Assembly: GCF_017377395.1 (NCBI RefSeq)
Contig: NZ_CP061800.1
Location: 2,418,001 to 2,482,000 of the forward strand
Length of the DNA stretch: 64,000 nt
Reading direction: 5' to 3'
Origin: Desulfonema magnum
GTDB taxonomy: Bacteria; Desulfobacterota; Desulfobacteria; Desulfobacterales; 4be13
Shown: positions 17,301-26,300 of the stretch, piece by piece
Layout of the letters: each line of letters opens with the position of its first letter
Position numbering within the stretch: position 1 is the stretch's first letter
Position numbers and translations under genes: made by a program
Notes under the pieces: generated by a model
The model's input: the letters and a program-made list of their open reading frames with translations, nothing else
What the model was told of the DNA's origin: nothing
Databases searched by the model: none

Positions 17301-19707
17301 GGCCCGTTTTTGTCCAGGTCCGGGTCAGGGTGCTGTTGCTCTGGCACTGACCATCTGTATATTGCCAGTCTGATTCGGTACATTCAGGGACGATTACGCC
17401 GCCGACCGCCTCAATATCAAGATAATTGAGTATGGTGTATTTATCAAAAATTCCCATAGCCATTGTAAGCTTGCCGTCTGAGACAGTGACTTCTTTTGTG
17501 CGGACAATATAAGAATCTGACGCTGTTGTGGCTTCGTCATCAATAAAACTGATATTTTCAATCTCTATTTTATGATGAAGATATTCCCTATTATCCCATC
17601 CCACAGACACCGTGACATCATAAGTGCCGTTGGGCAGATCAAACTCAAAAATGGCCGGTCTTCCCCAGTCAGAATAAATAATGCTCTTTTGGAGTTCATT
17701 CGGTCCGTTCGGCAAATACTGACTCATCCAATTCGCGTCATTCGGGCTGTACCAGCCATATCCCCTGGTTTCATCATAATCATCCCATCCGATTTTCATA
17801 TAGGTTTTGCCGTTCACGACCAGCGGATTTGCTGTTGGTTCTCCATCCGGATTCTGAAAATTAATATAGTAGTTTCCAGGAGTACCCTGATTTCCAGACT
17901 GCGGATGAATATCAGGAATGGAAGAAATTTCACCTCCGTTTTTAAGCCCGATAAAACGCCTCAGATTATACATAAATTCGCTGTCCCGGGTATAACTCGT
18001 AAGCCCGGAGACAATTTTATCCACATGTGCGTCAGCAGTGTTTGTCTGATCAACCACCGGCTGTCCGTTTTTCAGCACATGCAAATATTCATAATCCTCA
18101 AGACTGTCCCGCATGAGTTCAAACCGGATCGAAGGCACAAACCGGTGATGGTTTGATCCATAGGATATGTTGTTGTTGGACACAGAAGGAGGGTAAAGCA
18201 TGAAAAGATCGCCATTATGGTTGGCCGTCATGGGGTCTGTCCAGGGATTTTTACTCCAACTGTTCAGCGAATAATAGGCAATGCCGCGTATTCTGTATTT
18301 CCAGAGAAACCATCCGGTCAGCTTGCTTTCAATTCCCGGATGATCAAGGGTGATGGGATTGAAATACGGCGGTCTTGTGCCGTGAAGAAAATAAATCCAT
18401 GTTTCCTCTCCGTAATTTTTTTCCCGATCATGAGACACGTCCGGTTCATACTGATTTAAAACCGGGAGCCAGATATCAATTTTTGAGCCGGTATAAGTTG
18501 AATGGTTATAAATTTCCGGCTTGGGTTCCTCAGACACCATGAGCTTCAAATTGGGTGCTGCTTTTTTCAGTTCCTGCGAATACCATGCGACCGCGTCATA
18601 ATCTGCCTGATCCTGGGGTTCGTTGGCAAAATAGAAATAGGCTTTGTCAAGATATCCGAGTCCGCTCAGATAATTTTGCAATGACGTAATATATTGAAAC
18701 CATTTCTGATTATACGCGGAACTGGGATTGTTTCCTGTGTACCAGTCACCGGGTCCTCTGGTCTGACCGCAAAATGTCGAAGGTCTCTGGTCGGCCGAAG
18801 CATCGTTATTCTGAAAAGTGGCTGCCATAAAAGACGGAAATCCGACACCGTTGTTTAAATGATTTCCATCAAGATATTTTTCCGCAGGTCCCTCAAATTG
18901 CCATTCAGGTTCGTCATCTGTCAATGTTCCGTTACAGTCATATGCCACATAATTGGAAGCGCCGCTGGTTGTGACGCCGCCCGGCCACAGCGGCGATTTC
19001 GGTGTGAGCCGGTGATCAATGAAAAACTGTTTCATTTTATCCACATACATCCAGTAATCATCACCAGTGACGGAAACACCGTATTTTGTAAGCACAGCAT
19101 TATGATCAAAATTCATCTGGGATTTGACATGAAGTTCATCCGGGATGGCAAAATTGAACACATGCAGTTTTACAGGGATGCTTATGCCGCTGATTTGAAC
19201 ATTTGCAGTATAATCTCCTTTGGAAGCGGTTTTCGGTACATATACATTAAACCAGAAGGCTGTGTTCTGACCCGAGGCAAGGGTTACGGAATCCCCTTTC
19301 TCCACGGGCCATAACGGATCAGGATAATCCCCAGTTTTACCGAGGCTGTCCGTGGCCTGAGAAATATTGACGTATTTCACCTGATATATCTCAGTTGTGA
19401 TGCCGGAACCAAACTCCCCGATGTTTATGGTGACGCTTCCTGATGATTTGGGTTTTACAACCACCAGAAACGGTTCAGATTCATTTTTTGCAGCATATGC
19501 CTTTACTTCCGATCCAATATCTTCGGGAAGGGCATCATTTTTAAACACACGCTCGCTGGGCGGTGTTGTCCAGAATTCATAATTTGAAGTGGATTGTGTC
19601 AGTTTATGGGTATAATTTTCCTGATCCTGTGCCATCGCGAATAAAGGCAAAAGCAGCAATACAAAGAAATTTACCGATATGACTTTTATTTTTAATTGAT
19701 TTTTCAT
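14377..19707 (-). CDS. giant secreted multidomain carbohydrate-active-like protein with PKD, beta-helix and dockerin-like modules
   Basis: The protein has 1776 residues. A signal peptide (1-26) is followed by a DUF4091-type glycosidase-like region (about 60-600), with the family motif FELMRDSLEDYEYLHVL near 529. Next are a malectin-like carbohydrate-binding region (about 615-775) and a short Cys/Trp module ECTESDWQYTDGQCQ (about 777-822). Two near-identical beta-sandwich modules follow at 826-979 and 994-1147. Two PKD domains (about 1152-1236 and 1244-1329) precede a right-handed beta-helix (about 1335-1705) with repeated NNxI/V turns. The last 55 residues (GDINSDYKIDLKDAILAIKVLIG, then DVNEDKKIGLREVVYIL) are two EF-hand-like dockerin type I repeats. 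It is probably extracellular and acts on or binds polysaccharide; no catalytic residues could be fixed. It is a single gene. Confidence 0.82.
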   Translation of the reverse strand: MKNQLKIKVISVNFFVLLLLPLFAMAQDQENYTHKLTQSTSNYEFWTTPPSERVFKNDALPEDIGSEVKAYAAKNESEPFLVVVKPKSSGSVTINIGEFGSGITTEIYQVKYVNISQATDSLGKTGDYPDPLWPVEKGDSVTLASGQNTAFWFNVYVPKTASKGDYTANVQISGISIPVKLHVFNFAIPDELHVKSQMNFDHNAVLTKYGVSVTGDDYWMYVDKMKQFFIDHRLTPKSPLWPGGVTTSGASNYVAYDCNGTLTDDEPEWQFEGPAEKYLDGNHLNNGVGFPSFMAATFQNNDASADQRPSTFCGQTRGPGDWYTGNNPSSAYNQKWFQYITSLQNYLSGLGYLDKAYFYFANEPQDQADYDAVAWYSQELKKAAPNLKLMVSEEPKPEIYNHSTYTGSKIDIWLPVLNQYEPDVSHDREKNYGEETWIYFLHGTRPPYFNPITLDHPGIESKLTGWFLWKYRIRGIAYYSLNSWSKNPWTDPMTANHNGDLFMLYPPSVSNNNISYGSNHHRFVPSIRFELMRDSLEDYEYLHVLKNGQPVVDQTNTADAHVDKIVSGLTSYTRDSEFMYNLRRFIGLKNGGEISSIPDIHPQSGNQGTPGNYYINFQNPDGEPTANPLVVNGKTYMKIGWDDYDETRGYGWYSPNDANWMSQYLPNGPNELQKSIIYSDWGRPAIFEFDLPNGTYDVTVSVGWDNREYLHHKIEIENISFIDDEATTASDSYIVRTKEVTVSDGKLTMAMGIFDKYTILNYLDIEAVGGVIVPECTESDWQYTDGQCQSNSTLTRTWTKTGQCEGGVSHPASETVACQYQEPGSSVVLVDFGKSESENTFGLSGWNTVIKDNYTDYRDIGPGGTTIVVAGSVSYDFQGVKGTAREFVSGEQVVVTWYNDSENSVTFTPEISFDDENRQGTDYPPVGTWYEMNTVTIPGGGTAQSVFDFNTSLAGTYSVVNVNVNYGKKEILLCDKIELVSGQEHPPTPPGEFVTLIDFGKTESDNTFGLSGWNTVIKDKYTDYRAIGPGGTTIVVAGSVSYDFQGVKGTARDFVSGEQVVVTWYNNSGNSVAFTPEISFDDDNRQGAGYPPAGTWYEMNAVTIPGGGTAQSVFDFNTSLAGTYSVVNVNVNYGKKEILICDKIELGLREASVPGPSAHFTAAPTAGDAPLTVSFTDQSANAPTSWAWDFDNDETVDSTQQNPNHTYSADGTYTVSLKVTNNGGSDTETKTGFIRVGNSASVSKPDAQFTANKTAGDAPLSVSFTDQSANASTSWAWDFDNDGTADSTRQNPSYTYTSSGTYTVSLKAANSAGNDTEIKTDYITVSDPGNVININPSQVGELYSIVNKEGSDTTFLLEDGTYHLNGDYMRIAGTGITIRSKSGDRDKVILDGGYVTTEIIQVVGSDVTISDLTLKRAKYHPIHVMAAEDADVENTLIDNVHIIDSGQQAIKINQNSTATHFPDNGVISNSHIELTDEGREKVIEFNDDCGTGGVYALQASGWKIQDNIIEGFWCEQGTAPNAAIHFLYGSRGTLVERNKLTDNARGVKFGQDQSGDWRTYDDNPCAGVTDVGHYEGIIRNNFIFQNREALRTSQTGFESNISLEQACGTRVLHNTLVSTDEPKLASLEWRFSNTHADITNNLVSHNLQARDDAKADLEGNLADAPLSLFVDAAEGDIHLTKSATDAIDMGVPVSNNLCDDDADGNTRDSNPDIGADEWVRGDINSDYKIDLKDAILAIKVLIGLKPVVNMDGDVNEDKKIGLREVVYILIIIVFQK
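16265..17215 (-). repeat. internal direct duplication within the giant secreted protein gene
   Basis: Two roughly 450-base blocks (17215-16770 and 16725-16265) encode the same module starting VDFGK(S/T)ES(E/D)NTFGLSGWN and ending YGKKEIL(L/I)CDKIEL. They are nearly identical at the DNA level, which points to recent tandem duplication. The two PKD segments further on (about 16250-15720) also share long identical DNA runs. Confidence 0.8.
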
Positions 19708-19818
19708 AACATCCCCTTCTTAAACGACTTTTCTAAAATTAAAGATATAAGTTGACCGGACAAAGATTGTATGCTTATTTTACACGGATGGTACTGGAAT
19801 CTGACAATATACAATATC

Positions 19819-19919
19819 TTTTTACCGTGAAAATACATTTTGAAAAGCCGGGTTTTTTATCTGAAAACATTTTCATAACCGGGGGCAAAAAAACCGGCTT
19901 TTTTATGAGCGTTTATTTT
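19819..19919. repeat. roughly 100-bp dispersed repeat, copy 1
   Basis: The element begins tttttaccgtgaaaatacat and ends atgagcgtttattt. Its arms aagccgggtttttt and aaaaaaccggctt form a stem flanked by T-runs on both strands. The same sequence occurs at 53307-53408 in the same orientation and at 59517-59619 inverted. Here it supplies the stop codon of the TauE-like gene. It probably works as a bidirectional terminator between convergent genes. Confidence 0.8.
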
Positions 19920-20272
19920 TTGAAAAACAGGTATATTGCGAGGCCCAGAAGGATTAAAGAAAAAATTTTCTTGAAATTGGCAGTTGAAACATGCTCAACA
20001 AGGCGTGCGCCGATCTGCGCGCCTAAAATGCCGCCAATACCAAGCAGAATACCTGCCTTGTAGTCAATATTGGAAAATTTGTTGTGCGCGAACAGAGCAG
20101 AAACAGAGATGACCAGAATGGCAAGAAAAGAGGTTCCCACAGATTTTTGTGCGGTGTATCCCATGAAAAGCAGCAGGGGAACTAACAGAAAACCACCGCC
20201 TAACCCTGAAAATGCAGCACCGATTCCTACAAAGACTCCGAACACAATCATAATAACCATATTTGGGTTCAT
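19913..20272 (-). CDS. half-size TauE/SafE family membrane protein
   Basis: The protein has 119 residues with four hydrophobic segments. It starts MNPNMVIMIVFGVFVGIGAAFSGLGGGF, and the glycine-rich GLGGGFLLVP motif is typical of TauE/SafE sulfite/organosulfonate exporters. Full-length members have about 250 residues with two such halves; only the N-terminal-type half is here, so it may work as a dimer. The stop codon TAA lies at the edge of the 100-bp dispersed repeat, so insertion of that repeat may have set the present C-terminus. Confidence 0.8.
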   Translation of the reverse strand: MNPNMVIMIVFGVFVGIGAAFSGLGGGFLLVPLLLFMGYTAQKSVGTSFLAILVISVSALFAHNKFSNIDYKAGILLGIGGILGAQIGARLVEHVSTANFKKIFSLILLGLAIYLFFKK

Positions 20273-20537
20273 ATTTGCAAACTCCGATTGCTTAATTATT
20301 AAAATAAACAGTTATAAAAAAATTTCATCCCTGCTGATAAAAAAGTTTTCTGAAAAAACCACGTTCCGGAGACAGGGATTTCCACAGTAAGAATTCGTAT
20401 CTTCTTAAACTTTAATATTCATCTGATTTTATCAGGAACATAATCATATTCAATATGAAGAGGATACTGAAAAAAATTAATTGTGTGTTAAACACTACAA
20501 AGGGCTTAAAGTCAATCTTTTTTCAGGTGAGCTTATT

Positions 20538-20963
20538 ATGGATAAGGATATAAAATACAATCTGATTGATCACACGGCTGATTTCGGAATGCATGTTTTT
20601 GGCTCTGATATGAAGGAGTTGTTTGGAAACGCGGCCCGTGCAATGTTTGATGTTATTACGGACATAAACAAGTTACAGGAGATGAATGAATATAAGATTC
20701 ATGTATCAGGGGATGACTGGCCTGACCTTATGGTCAACTGGCTGAGGGAGATGTTATTCCTTTGGACAGGCAGGGAACTGCTGGTAAAAAAAATCTCTAT
20801 CCTTTCTCTTTGTGAATATGAACTGACTGCGAGTGTAATGTGTGATCTTTATGATCCTGATACTCATTTTATAAAAAATGAGATAAAGGCAGTCACATAT
20901 CATCAGATTGAGGTTTATCGCGCGGCGACAGGGTGGGAATCAAAAATAATTTTTGATGTTTAA
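20538..20963 (+). CDS. archease
   Basis: Starting at the ATG at 20538 gives 141 residues of archease: NLIDHTADFGMHVFGSDMKELFGNAA, DWPDLMVNWLREMLFLW and a C-terminal KAVTYHQIEV....WESKIIFDV. The conserved Asp and His residues of the family are present (DHTAD and the C-terminal KAVTYH). Archease speeds guanylylation and turnover of the RNA ligase RtcB. No rtcB gene is in the window. The gene stands alone between the TauE-like gene and the giant kinase gene. Confidence 0.9.
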   Translation: MDKDIKYNLIDHTADFGMHVFGSDMKELFGNAARAMFDVITDINKLQEMNEYKIHVSGDDWPDLMVNWLREMLFLWTGRELLVKKISILSLCEYELTASVMCDLYDPDTHFIKNEIKAVTYHQIEVYRAATGWESKIIFDV

Positions 20964-21366
20964 AATTATAACTTTCCCCTTGGTTGGGTCAGTTGAACAT
21001 AATTATTAAAAATCAGTCAGATACAGCTATGCCACAGCATGATAAGTTACGTCTCCGATATTTACAGCATAAAAAAAGTTTGATTATAAATATATTTGGT
21101 GATAAAGTTCAAAAAGAGTGTAATAATTCAGTATATCTGGCAGATGAGATCGGGGGGCAGGTGAATGCGCATTCAAGCTTCTGCTGATACAGTTCAAAGG
21201 ATTAACTGCTTGCATTTTGGGCTATGTCCGAAAAATTCGAGTCTTCTCCCCTTTTCTTTAACGTCCCGGCTCCTTTCTTCAAATCCTCTTTACAAAAAAA
21301 GAGGCATTAAAGCATGCTAAGGTTGTTCTTGAACAAGCGATAAATATTAGTTAAGGGAAAATAATA
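20964..21366. other. intergenic stretch before the giant kinase gene
   Basis: This 400-base region holds a 67-codon open frame at 20984-21187 with no recognisable similarity or ribosome site, which I do not call a gene. The 150 bases before the kinase ATG are AT-rich, with a weak AGGGAA ribosome site six bases before the start. A promoter probably lies here but no clear boxes were seen. Confidence 0.4.
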
Positions 21367-24300
21367 ATGAGCAAACTGTCTGGAAAAGATACTGGTGAAA
21401 AAAAGATTCACAAAGGTACAATTGGCACATCAAAAGAAAAATTCAGTATGAAACCGGAACCGAATATATACGGAGAAGAAGACGTCATATCAGAGGAAGA
21501 ACTTGAACATCTCGGAATAAAAACTGAACCCGATGTGACCATGAAACCGGAAGCTCATCCGCATGAAAATATCATAACAGAGGAAGAACTTGAACACCTC
21601 GGATTGGATCCCGAACCCGATGTGGTCACGGAGCCGGAGCCGGAGTCTGAGTTGGATGAGAAAATCATATCTGAGGAGGACTTTGCAAATCTCGCATTGG
21701 ATCCCGAACCCGACGTGATCTCAGAACCAAAAGCAGACTCTGATGAGAAAATCATATCTGAGGAGGACTTTGCAAATCTCGCATTGGATCCCGAACCCGA
21801 CGTGATCTCAGAACCAAAAGCAGACTTTGATGAGAAAATCATATCTGAGGAGGACTTTGCAAATCTCACATTGGATCCCGAACCCGACGTGATCTCAGAA
21901 CCCGAAGCAGACTCGGATGGAAAAATCATATCTGATGAGGAGTTTGCAAATCTCACATTGGATCCCGAACCCGACGTGATCTCAGAACCCGAAGCAGACT
22001 CGGATGGAAAAATCATATCTGATGAGGAGTTTGCAAGTCTCGCATTGGATCCCGAACCCGACGTGATCTCAGAACCCGAAGCAGACTCGGATGGAAAAAT
22101 CATATCTGATGAGGAGTTTGCAAGTCTCGCATTGGATCCCGAACCCGACGTGATCTCAGAACCCGAAGCAGACTCGGATGGAAAAATCATATCTGATGAG
22201 GAGTTTGCAAGTCTCGCATTGGATCCCGAACCCGACGTGATCTCAGAACCCGAAGCAGACTCGGATGGAAAAATCATATCTGATGAGGAGTTTGCAAGTC
22301 TCGCATTGAATCCCGAACCCGACGTGATCTCAGAACCCGAAGCAGACGAGGATGGAAAAATCATATCTGATGAGGAGTTTGCAAGTCTCGCATTGGATCC
22401 CGAACCCGACGTGATCTCAGAACCAAAAGCAGACTCTGATGAGAAAATCATATCTGAGGAGGAGTTTACAAATCTAATATTAGAACCCGAACCCGATGTG
22501 ACCTCAGAACCCGAAGCAGACGAGGATGAGAAAATCATATCTGAGGAGGAGTTTACAAATCTAATATTAGAGCCCGAATCCGACGTGATCTCAGAACCCG
22601 AAGCAGACTCGGATGGAAAAATCATATCTGATGAGGAGTTTGCAAGTCTCGCATTGGATCCCGAACCCGACGTGATCTCAGAACCCGAAGCAGACTCGGA
22701 TGGAAAAATCATATCTGATGAGGAGTTTGCAAGTCTCGCATTGTATCCCGATCCCGACGTGATCTCAGAACCAAAAGCAGACTCTGATGAGGAGTTTACA
22801 AATCTAATATTAGAACCCGAACCCGATGATATTTCAGAACCCGAAGCGGACTCGGATGAGAAAATCATATCTGATGAGGAATTTGCAAAGCTGATATTCG
22901 AATCCGATCCTGACGTGACCTCAGAACCCGAAGCAGATTCGGAATCTGAGCCTGATTCGGAAGCTGGGTTGGATGAAAATATCATATCAATGGAAGAGCT
23001 TAAACAGCTCGGCATAAAAACTGAATCTCACGTGATCAAAGAACCGGAAGCAAAAGCCCCTCTCCATGAAAATATCATATCAGTGGAAGAACTTGAACAG
23101 CTCGGCATAAAAACTGAATCTCACATGATCAAAGAACCGGAAGCAAAAGCCTCTCCTCATGAAAATATCATATCAGTGGAAGAACTTGAACAGCTCGGCA
23201 TAAAAACTGAATCTCACGTGATCAAAGAACCGGAAGCAAAAGCCTCTCCCCATGAAAATATCATATCAGTGGAAGAACTTGAACAGCTCGGCATAAAAAC
23301 TGAATCTCATGTGACCTCTGACCCAGAACCCAAACTTGAATCTCATGGAGAAAATCGCGGCATATCAGAGGAGGATTTTGGACTACTCGGAATAAAAATT
23401 GAATCCGATGCTGTCACAGAAACAGAATCGGAAAATCTCCTGCATAAAAATATCACATCAGAGGAAGAATTTGAACAGATCGGATCAAAAGCTGAACCTG
23501 ATGTTATCACAGAATCAGACCCGGGTCAGCATATCTATCAGGAAACAGTTGCCATCTCAAGAGAAGAACTCAGGGAACTCGGATTAAAAACAGAAGAGAC
23601 TCTGAGTGCGGAAGACGATTTGACTACAGAACCGGACCCGGAGCAGAAAGCCTATCAGGAGACCGTCGCCATCTCAAAGGAGGAGCTTCGGGAACTCGGA
23701 TTAAAGAAGGAAGCGAATCTGAAAGCGGAAGACGATTTGATTACAGAACCGGAACCCGAGCAGAAAGCCTGCCAGGAAGCGGAAGATGATTTGACTACAG
23801 AACCGGACCCGGAGCAGAAAGTCTATCAGGAAACCGTCGCCATCTCAAGGGAGGAGCTTCGGGAACTCGGATTAAAAAAGGAAGCGAATCTGAATGCGGA
23901 AGATGACTTGATTACAGAACCGGAGCCGGAGCAGAAAGTCTATCAGGAGACCGTCGCCATATCAAGGGAGGAGCTTCGGGAACTCGGATTAAAAAAGGAA
24001 GCGAATCTGAAAGCGGAAGATGACTTGATCACAGAGCCGGACCCGCAGCAGAAAGCCTATCAGGAAACAGTTGCCATCTCAAGGGAGGAGCTTCGGGAAC
24101 TCGGATTAAAGGGAGAGCCGGAGCCTCAAGTCTGCGAAGATGATGCAGATATGGCGAAAGAAGAACCTGAAGAAAAATCAGAGCATGAACCTGAAGCCCG
24201 TGAAGACATCGAAGATGCTGAACACGCTGATATAAGAGAGGAATCCATACTTGAAGAAGCTTATGAGGAGGATTCAGATACGCATAAAGCTGCTTCGGAA

Positions 24301-26091
24301 CTCATTGCTGAGGCCCATGAAGAGGAGGCAGATATACATGAAGACAAATCTGATGCAGGGCCGGAACCCGTTTCTGAGACCCATGAGAATGGTGCAGATA
24401 CTCACAAAGACGAATCTGATGGGAAATCAGAATCTCAGCCTGAGATATTTAATGGAAACCTCACCATATCAAGAGGAGAACTCGGAATAAAGTCGGCAGG
24501 TGATTCCGAAGACTACAGCGCTTCGGAACTTGAAGATGAATTTTATCAGAAATCAGTGGCAAAAGATCACCGACATAATAAGTATAAATTTCAGAAAAAA
24601 CTTGTTTCCGGGGGAATGGGGTCCATACTCAGGGTTTTAGATCAGGATTTGCATCGTACTTCCGCGATGAAAGTCATCTTACCCCGATTCAAAAGTAAGG
24701 AAGACACCCTCACGGATTTTATAACAGAGGCGAAAATTACCGGTCTGCTTGAGCATCCCAATATCATTCCTGTCCATGAACTGGGCCTGCTCAGGGATAC
24801 GGGCCTTTTTTTCACAATGAAGCTGGCCCAGGGAGAAGCCTTAATTGATATTTTAGCTGAAATTCAGCAGGGAAATCCGAAATATGTTGAAAAATACAAT
24901 ACTTATTATCTTCTGAATATTTTCCGAAAAGTTTGCGACGCGGTCTCTTTTGCCCATTCCATGGACATCATTCACCGGGATATCAAGCCTCATAATATCA
25001 TGGTGGGTGATTATGGAGAAGTGCTTCTCATGGATTGGGGAATCGCACAATTTGTGGGGGATTCGGAACAGGAAGAAGACACGATTCTCAGAGAAATTCG
25101 AAGGGATATTGACAAATTTTCAGAAGGAAAAGATGATATTATCAAAGGTTCTCCCACATATATGTCGCCGGAACAAATCAGCGGAGACCCTCGTCTTGTG
25201 GATAAAAAAAGCGATATTTTCCTTCTCGGTGCCACACTCTATCATATTTTCACTTTTCAAGCCCCTTATTCTGGCAAAGATATTTATGAAATCCTCCGTA
25301 AAGCTGAAACCGGCGACCTTGTTCCGCCCCAGATTCGAAACCCGGCCAGACAGATTCCCGAAGAAGTCTGCCGAATTATAATGAAGGCAATGGCACATAA
25401 AAGAGAGGATCGTTATCAGACGGTTGAGGATCTGACAAAAGATATAGATGATCTGATTTCGGGAAAATGGTCACGTCAGGAAAAGAAAGTCTTCAACGCA
25501 GGTGATATGCTCATGCGTGAAGGTGAGGCCGGAGATGAGGCTTACCTTATTTTAAGCGGCAAGGTTCAGGTGATTAAAGAAACAGGAGGGCATAAAATTG
25601 TGCTGGCAACACTGAAAGAAGGGGATATTATCGGGGAAATGTCTCTGATTTCAAGGGAAAAAGTGACTCGGTCCGCAAGCGTGGAGGCCCTGGAAGAGAC
25701 CGAAGCCGCAGTACTGACAAAGCATGTCATTTCTCAGAATCTCAAAAAACTTCCGCCTTACATGGAAAAAATTGTCTCAACTTTAACCGACCGTCTTCGG
25801 GATGCCAACACAAAAATTCATCCGCACGCGTCAAGTGATTGTACTTATATTATCCTCAAACATCTTCGCATGATTTTCAGGGACAGGTCAGGAAAGAAAA
25901 TAAAGAGATTAAAAATTCCGCTTGAGGAGCTTATTGAAGAAATTTCGTCTGACTTGGGAATTTCCAAGGAAAAAGTGGAAACTGTTATTTCTAAAGCAAC
26001 AGATGTGAGTCTTCTTGGTAACAAAAAAGATAAGGTTTATGTGCCTGATATTAATGAACTGACCCATTTTACCAATCAGCAGAAAACATAA
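21367..26091 (+). CDS. giant Ser/Thr protein kinase with acidic repeat N-terminus and cyclic-nucleotide-binding domain
   Basis: The protein has 1574 residues. Residues about 20-1060 are acidic tandem repeats built on a core IIS-x-EE-(F/L)-xx-L. The protein kinase domain (about 1075-1350) has a glycine loop LVSGGMGS, catalytic Lys1102 (SAMKVI), HRDIKPHN at 1203-1210, and DWG at 1223-1225 in place of DFG. An APE-like SPEQ follows. Residues about 1375-1465 form a cyclic-nucleotide-binding domain (FNAGDMLMREGEAGDEAYLI, GDIIGEMSLI). The last 95 residues are helical and unassigned. There is no membrane segment, so it is cytosolic. All catalytic residues are present, so it is probably active and tuned by a nucleotide. 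Substrates are unknown. Confidence 0.88.
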   Translation: MSKLSGKDTGEKKIHKGTIGTSKEKFSMKPEPNIYGEEDVISEEELEHLGIKTEPDVTMKPEAHPHENIITEEELEHLGLDPEPDVVTEPEPESELDEKIISEEDFANLALDPEPDVISEPKADSDEKIISEEDFANLALDPEPDVISEPKADFDEKIISEEDFANLTLDPEPDVISEPEADSDGKIISDEEFANLTLDPEPDVISEPEADSDGKIISDEEFASLALDPEPDVISEPEADSDGKIISDEEFASLALDPEPDVISEPEADSDGKIISDEEFASLALDPEPDVISEPEADSDGKIISDEEFASLALNPEPDVISEPEADEDGKIISDEEFASLALDPEPDVISEPKADSDEKIISEEEFTNLILEPEPDVTSEPEADEDEKIISEEEFTNLILEPESDVISEPEADSDGKIISDEEFASLALDPEPDVISEPEADSDGKIISDEEFASLALYPDPDVISEPKADSDEEFTNLILEPEPDDISEPEADSDEKIISDEEFAKLIFESDPDVTSEPEADSESEPDSEAGLDENIISMEELKQLGIKTESHVIKEPEAKAPLHENIISVEELEQLGIKTESHMIKEPEAKASPHENIISVEELEQLGIKTESHVIKEPEAKASPHENIISVEELEQLGIKTESHVTSDPEPKLESHGENRGISEEDFGLLGIKIESDAVTETESENLLHKNITSEEEFEQIGSKAEPDVITESDPGQHIYQETVAISREELRELGLKTEETLSAEDDLTTEPDPEQKAYQETVAISKEELRELGLKKEANLKAEDDLITEPEPEQKACQEAEDDLTTEPDPEQKVYQETVAISREELRELGLKKEANLNAEDDLITEPEPEQKVYQETVAISREELRELGLKKEANLKAEDDLITEPDPQQKAYQETVAISREELRELGLKGEPEPQVCEDDADMAKEEPEEKSEHEPEAREDIEDAEHADIREESILEEAYEEDSDTHKAASELIAEAHEEEADIHEDKSDAGPEPVSETHENGADTHKDESDGKSESQPEIFNGNLTISRGELGIKSAGDSEDYSASELEDEFYQKSVAKDHRHNKYKFQKKLVSGGMGSILRVLDQDLHRTSAMKVILPRFKSKEDTLTDFITEAKITGLLEHPNIIPVHELGLLRDTGLFFTMKLAQGEALIDILAEIQQGNPKYVEKYNTYYLLNIFRKVCDAVSFAHSMDIIHRDIKPHNIMVGDYGEVLLMDWGIAQFVGDSEQEEDTILREIRRDIDKFSEGKDDIIKGSPTYMSPEQISGDPRLVDKKSDIFLLGATLYHIFTFQAPYSGKDIYEILRKAETGDLVPPQIRNPARQIPEEVCRIIMKAMAHKREDRYQTVEDLTKDIDDLISGKWSRQEKKVFNAGDMLMREGEAGDEAYLILSGKVQVIKETGGHKIVLATLKEGDIIGEMSLISREKVTRSASVEALEETEAAVLTKHVISQNLKKLPPYMEKIVSTLTDRLRDANTKIHPHASSDCTYIILKHLRMIFRDRSGKKIKRLKIPLEELIEEISSDLGISKEKVETVISKATDVSLLGNKKDKVYVPDINELTHFTNQQKT
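21655..24115 (+). repeat. three classes of in-frame tandem repeats in the kinase gene
   Basis: Class 1 (about 21655-22965) has some 15 copies of an 87-base unit encoding 29 residues around KIIS(D/E)EEFASLALDPEP; several neighbouring copies are identical. Class 2 (about 22972-23330) has four copies of a 93-base unit around ENIISVEELEQLGIKTES. Class 3 (about 23530-24115) has five copies of a 117-base unit around ETVAISREELRELGLK. All keep the frame and share the ISxEE...LG core, so they descend from one ancestral repeat. One class 1 copy (near 22780) lacks its first part. Confidence 0.9.
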
Positions 26092-26208
26092 CAGACACAG
26101 GAATTTCGTGATTTCCCAGGAATCGTCTGAACTCGGAACCCCAGCATTTTTCTGCCACGTCAGAGATATTCAATTATCAGCCAAGTACCTGAACAAAATT
26201 TTTTGCTA

Positions 26209-26247
26209 TCAGAGACCTCCGAGGTTTCCGAAACCTCGGAGGTCTTT
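26209..26247 (+). terminator. rho-independent terminator after the giant kinase gene
   Basis: The arms agacctccgaggtttc and gaaacctcggaggtct form a perfect 16-bp stem followed by seven T, 120 bases after the kinase stop. The same palindrome in altered form lies inside a coding region at 48659-48693, so this is also a dispersed repeat. Confidence 0.8.
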
Positions 26248-26300
26248 TTTTAGAGGATTTATATAAAAAAAGATGGTTAATATCTTAAATGTAAAGCCGC

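Noticed and set aside
20984-21187. 67-codon open frame after archease
   Set aside because: No ribosome site, no recognisable motif, and composition like the surrounding non-coding DNA.
21555-23015. 486-codon open frame on the minus strand inside the kinase gene
   Set aside because: It is the antisense of the acidic repeats (Ser/Gly-rich repetitive reading). The plus strand has a continuous gene with kinase motifs.
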